Part shown: positions 62,063-64,000 of the stretch, piece by piece | Numbering within the stretch: the stretch's first letter is position 1 | Layout: each line of letters begins with the position of its first letter | Assembly: GCA_911728435.2 (NCBI GenBank) | Contig: OU452203.1 | Coordinates: forward strand, 17,629,651 to 17,693,650 | Direction: 5' to 3' | Length of the DNA: 64,000 bases | Source of the DNA: Apoderus coryli | Lineage: Eukaryota; Arthropoda; Insecta; Coleoptera; Attelabidae | Position numbers and translations under genes: made by a program | The notes under the pieces: model-generated | The model's database searches: none | The model's input: only the letters and a program-made list of their open reading frames with translations | Told to the model about the DNA's origin: nothing

Positions 62063-63506
62063 CTGGAAGTTTAAAAACTTTTCATTCAAATAACGTTTTG
62101 ATTGGAATTATGAACATAATCACTGAACAAAGAAATATGTTGACTATGTAACAAACAGTACGCTTAATATAGCAGCCCTTACAATAAGTATGCTCCTGCA
62201 GGTATCTAAGTGTTTTTATACTAAAATTGTAGATAATGTAAAACACCATTATTTGAACTACAAAACCAGGAGGCATCACGGAATACCACTTCAATAAGCT
62301 CCTATATACTGGGGTAAAACAGATTTTCTTTCTGTACTTTTCAATATTTTTTCAACACAATAAAAGTGAAACTCGCAATATTCGACTAGTTACCCGTGTC
62401 AATGGTTTGTTTAATATGATTTTTTACACTGAATTGATCTGTTGCATAGAATTGCCATGTATTATCAGTTTTTATTCCCTCCAGCATACCTTGGAAAAGT
62501 TTGGTGTGGCTAAAGGCTTAAGTACCTTGGACTGGCGACTATTACGCACGACGAAGCATGAAAATTTGTCGGTAGAGAAACCATTAACTTCACGAAAAGA
62601 TTGAAGATTAGAGTCATTCGCAAAAGATTTCTTTAGGTCAAAATGCAATAGTCTATAGGCCTAAACGACTTCGCTACAGTACAGAGAACAGCTCTATATA
62701 AAAACTAAGTTAAACTGGCTAGAGCTGGAGCAAAACCCTTTAATACATCTCATGTAGATTCTTTATACAATAAGGAAATTTACATTTATTTCGGAATTAT
62801 AGATAAATCAGTGATATATCTTCTAAATAAGTTTATCTCTTTCTAAAAGAAGTAAAACTTTAAGCATTGCAAATAAATCTATAGCATCACTGTATTTTAA
62901 AAAGTATTTGGCTATAGTAGCCAGGCTTTATCTCTCTCCACTTTACTAAAACTTTGTATTGCATCACAATTTAATTATAAAGTAAAAGAGAGATAAATTG
63001 AAAACAAAGCACAGATAAGTGAACTCCTATTTAATTGAATTATCAGTTCGCTTGTGAATTTGTGGGTTTTTATGTTCAGTTAGGTATATCTCTGCAACTA
63101 TATCTTGGATGGGATGGAAAATATAAATAAAAAAAAAATGGTGCGGAAACTTTTTGCGAACGAATGAAGATATCGTGATAGGTGATTTTTTGGGTAAATA
63201 TAAAGCAAAAAAGAAATATTAATTTATTGCTGTAAGTATGGCGATCGAGTTTTTGATTATATTTTCGTAATTTTGTAAGATTCACTTGTCGGTATATAAA
63301 ATAATTAAAGTATACCAAATTTCGTACTCATTCTAAAAATAATCGGTTGTGTCGCCCCAAAACAAGATATAATATAATCAAAAATATATGACCTGCGTAA
63401 CGAAACAGAATTTTTATAATTATTATTATAATTGTATTATTTTCATTATTCGCAATAAACTAACGTAACAAACTAAGTACTTTATTCAAATATTAGGAAA
63501 AAAAAT
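62063..63506. other. No gene seen
   Basis: Upstream multiplexin intron by orientation. No further collagen exon was found, so the intron extends beyond the window or is longer than 1.9 kb. Confidence 0.4.
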
Positions 63507-63582
63507 ATTGCCAGAGCTGGGATTCGAATCCAGGACCTTCCGCATGCAAAGCACACGCTCTATCAATAACCCCAAATATCCT
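63507..63582 (-). tRNA. tRNA-Ala(TGC)-like pseudogene or SINE head
   Basis: The minus strand has a D-arm-like attgatagagcg, an anticodon region ctttgcatgcgg (anticodon TGC) and a perfect internal promoter B box, ggattcgaatcc, followed by a T-run. The acceptor stem does not close (3' ctctggc has no partner at the 5' side) and the anticodon stem is mismatched, so it is not a working tRNA. A pol III-derived repeat is likely. Confidence 0.5.
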
Positions 63583-64000
63583 TATTATAAATAATAATAA
63601 TAAGAAAACTTAGTTTATTGGTACAAAACCCCAAAAGGCCATTGACCGAAGTCCTTCAGCCTATACAAAATTTAATTTAAATAAAATATTTATTACATAT
63701 TAATTAATAATAATAAAATAATCCTAAATATATTTGAAAAGAAAAAAAAATAAAATGAAAAGAGAAGACAAGAGATTTTTGGAAATACTAGATATTACCT
63801 AATTGTAATAATTCCTGAATTGAATCTTCAATTTTGGGGCTGGCGTAGTCTCTATCCTTATTAAATTAGTTAATTATATATTCTGTTAAGAGTTTAGATT
63901 CCAACTACTTAACTGGTGAAATTTTAAACGTAATTTTCTCGAGAATTATGAAGGAAAATATCAAAAGTAACCTATCGCTGTAAAGAGTAGGTAGTACCTA
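63583..64000. other. No feature
   Basis: AT-rich sequence with a TAATAA microsatellite near 63585-63605; nothing else recognised. Confidence 0.4.

Noticed and set aside
61896..62151. Plus-strand Pro/Gly-rich frames
   Set aside because: Antisense shadows of the minus-strand collagen exon 61955-62062.

Overview
The window looks like AT-rich nuclear DNA from an insect. A beetle is plausible, but this is inferred from gene content and repeat style, not proven. Genes have short canonical introns (GT..AG), and intergenic and intronic space is full of decayed transposons. All exon models below were built by hand from splice signals, codon phase and recalled family sequences. No search was run.

Layout. 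1-143: end of an unrecognised coding exon on +. 600-11200: repeat territory with a large satellite-like array (1615-3480), a broken mariner transposase (5199-6211), a second minisatellite (10739-11178) and a near-perfect type I hammerhead ribozyme inside a long rod-like hairpin (8993-9119). 11830-12307 (-): first coding exon of an alpha/beta syntrophin (half PH domain plus PDZ). 12308-18370: no gene seen. 18373-19970: non-LTR retrotransposon with one stop codon. 20434-24135 (+): complete purine nucleoside phosphorylase gene (six exons, 333 aa) with a TATA/Inr promoter. 24591-31033 (-): complete replication protein A 70 kDa subunit gene (ten exons, 603 aa), tail-to-tail with PNP. Its introns hold a mariner element, a MITE fragment and a 5'-truncated non-LTR element with an in-frame internal duplication. 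32078-33935 (+): six-exon multipass membrane protein of unknown function. 34605-34808 (+): RNA polymerase subunit Rpb10. 36049-41513 (-): six-exon atrogin-1/FBXO25-FBXO32-type F-box protein. Its first intron contains a complete divergent ionotropic receptor gene on the opposite strand (38682-40940). 41514-48747: transposon-rich, including a 1047-bp element with about 285-bp terminal inverted repeats. 48748-62062 (-): 3' half of multiplexin (collagen XV/XVIII): collagen exons, trimerization domain, hinge, endostatin, then two candidate alternative last exons. 62063-64000: no gene seen, one tRNA-like relic.

The genes do not form a pathway. PNP (purine salvage), RpA-70 (ssDNA binding) and Rpb10 (transcription) are housekeeping genes that are simply adjacent. 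The most unusual signals are the hammerhead ribozyme, three weaker hammerhead-like motifs near retroelement debris, and the C-terminal extensions beyond endostatin, which follow a dibasic Arg-Arg-Lys-Arg site.
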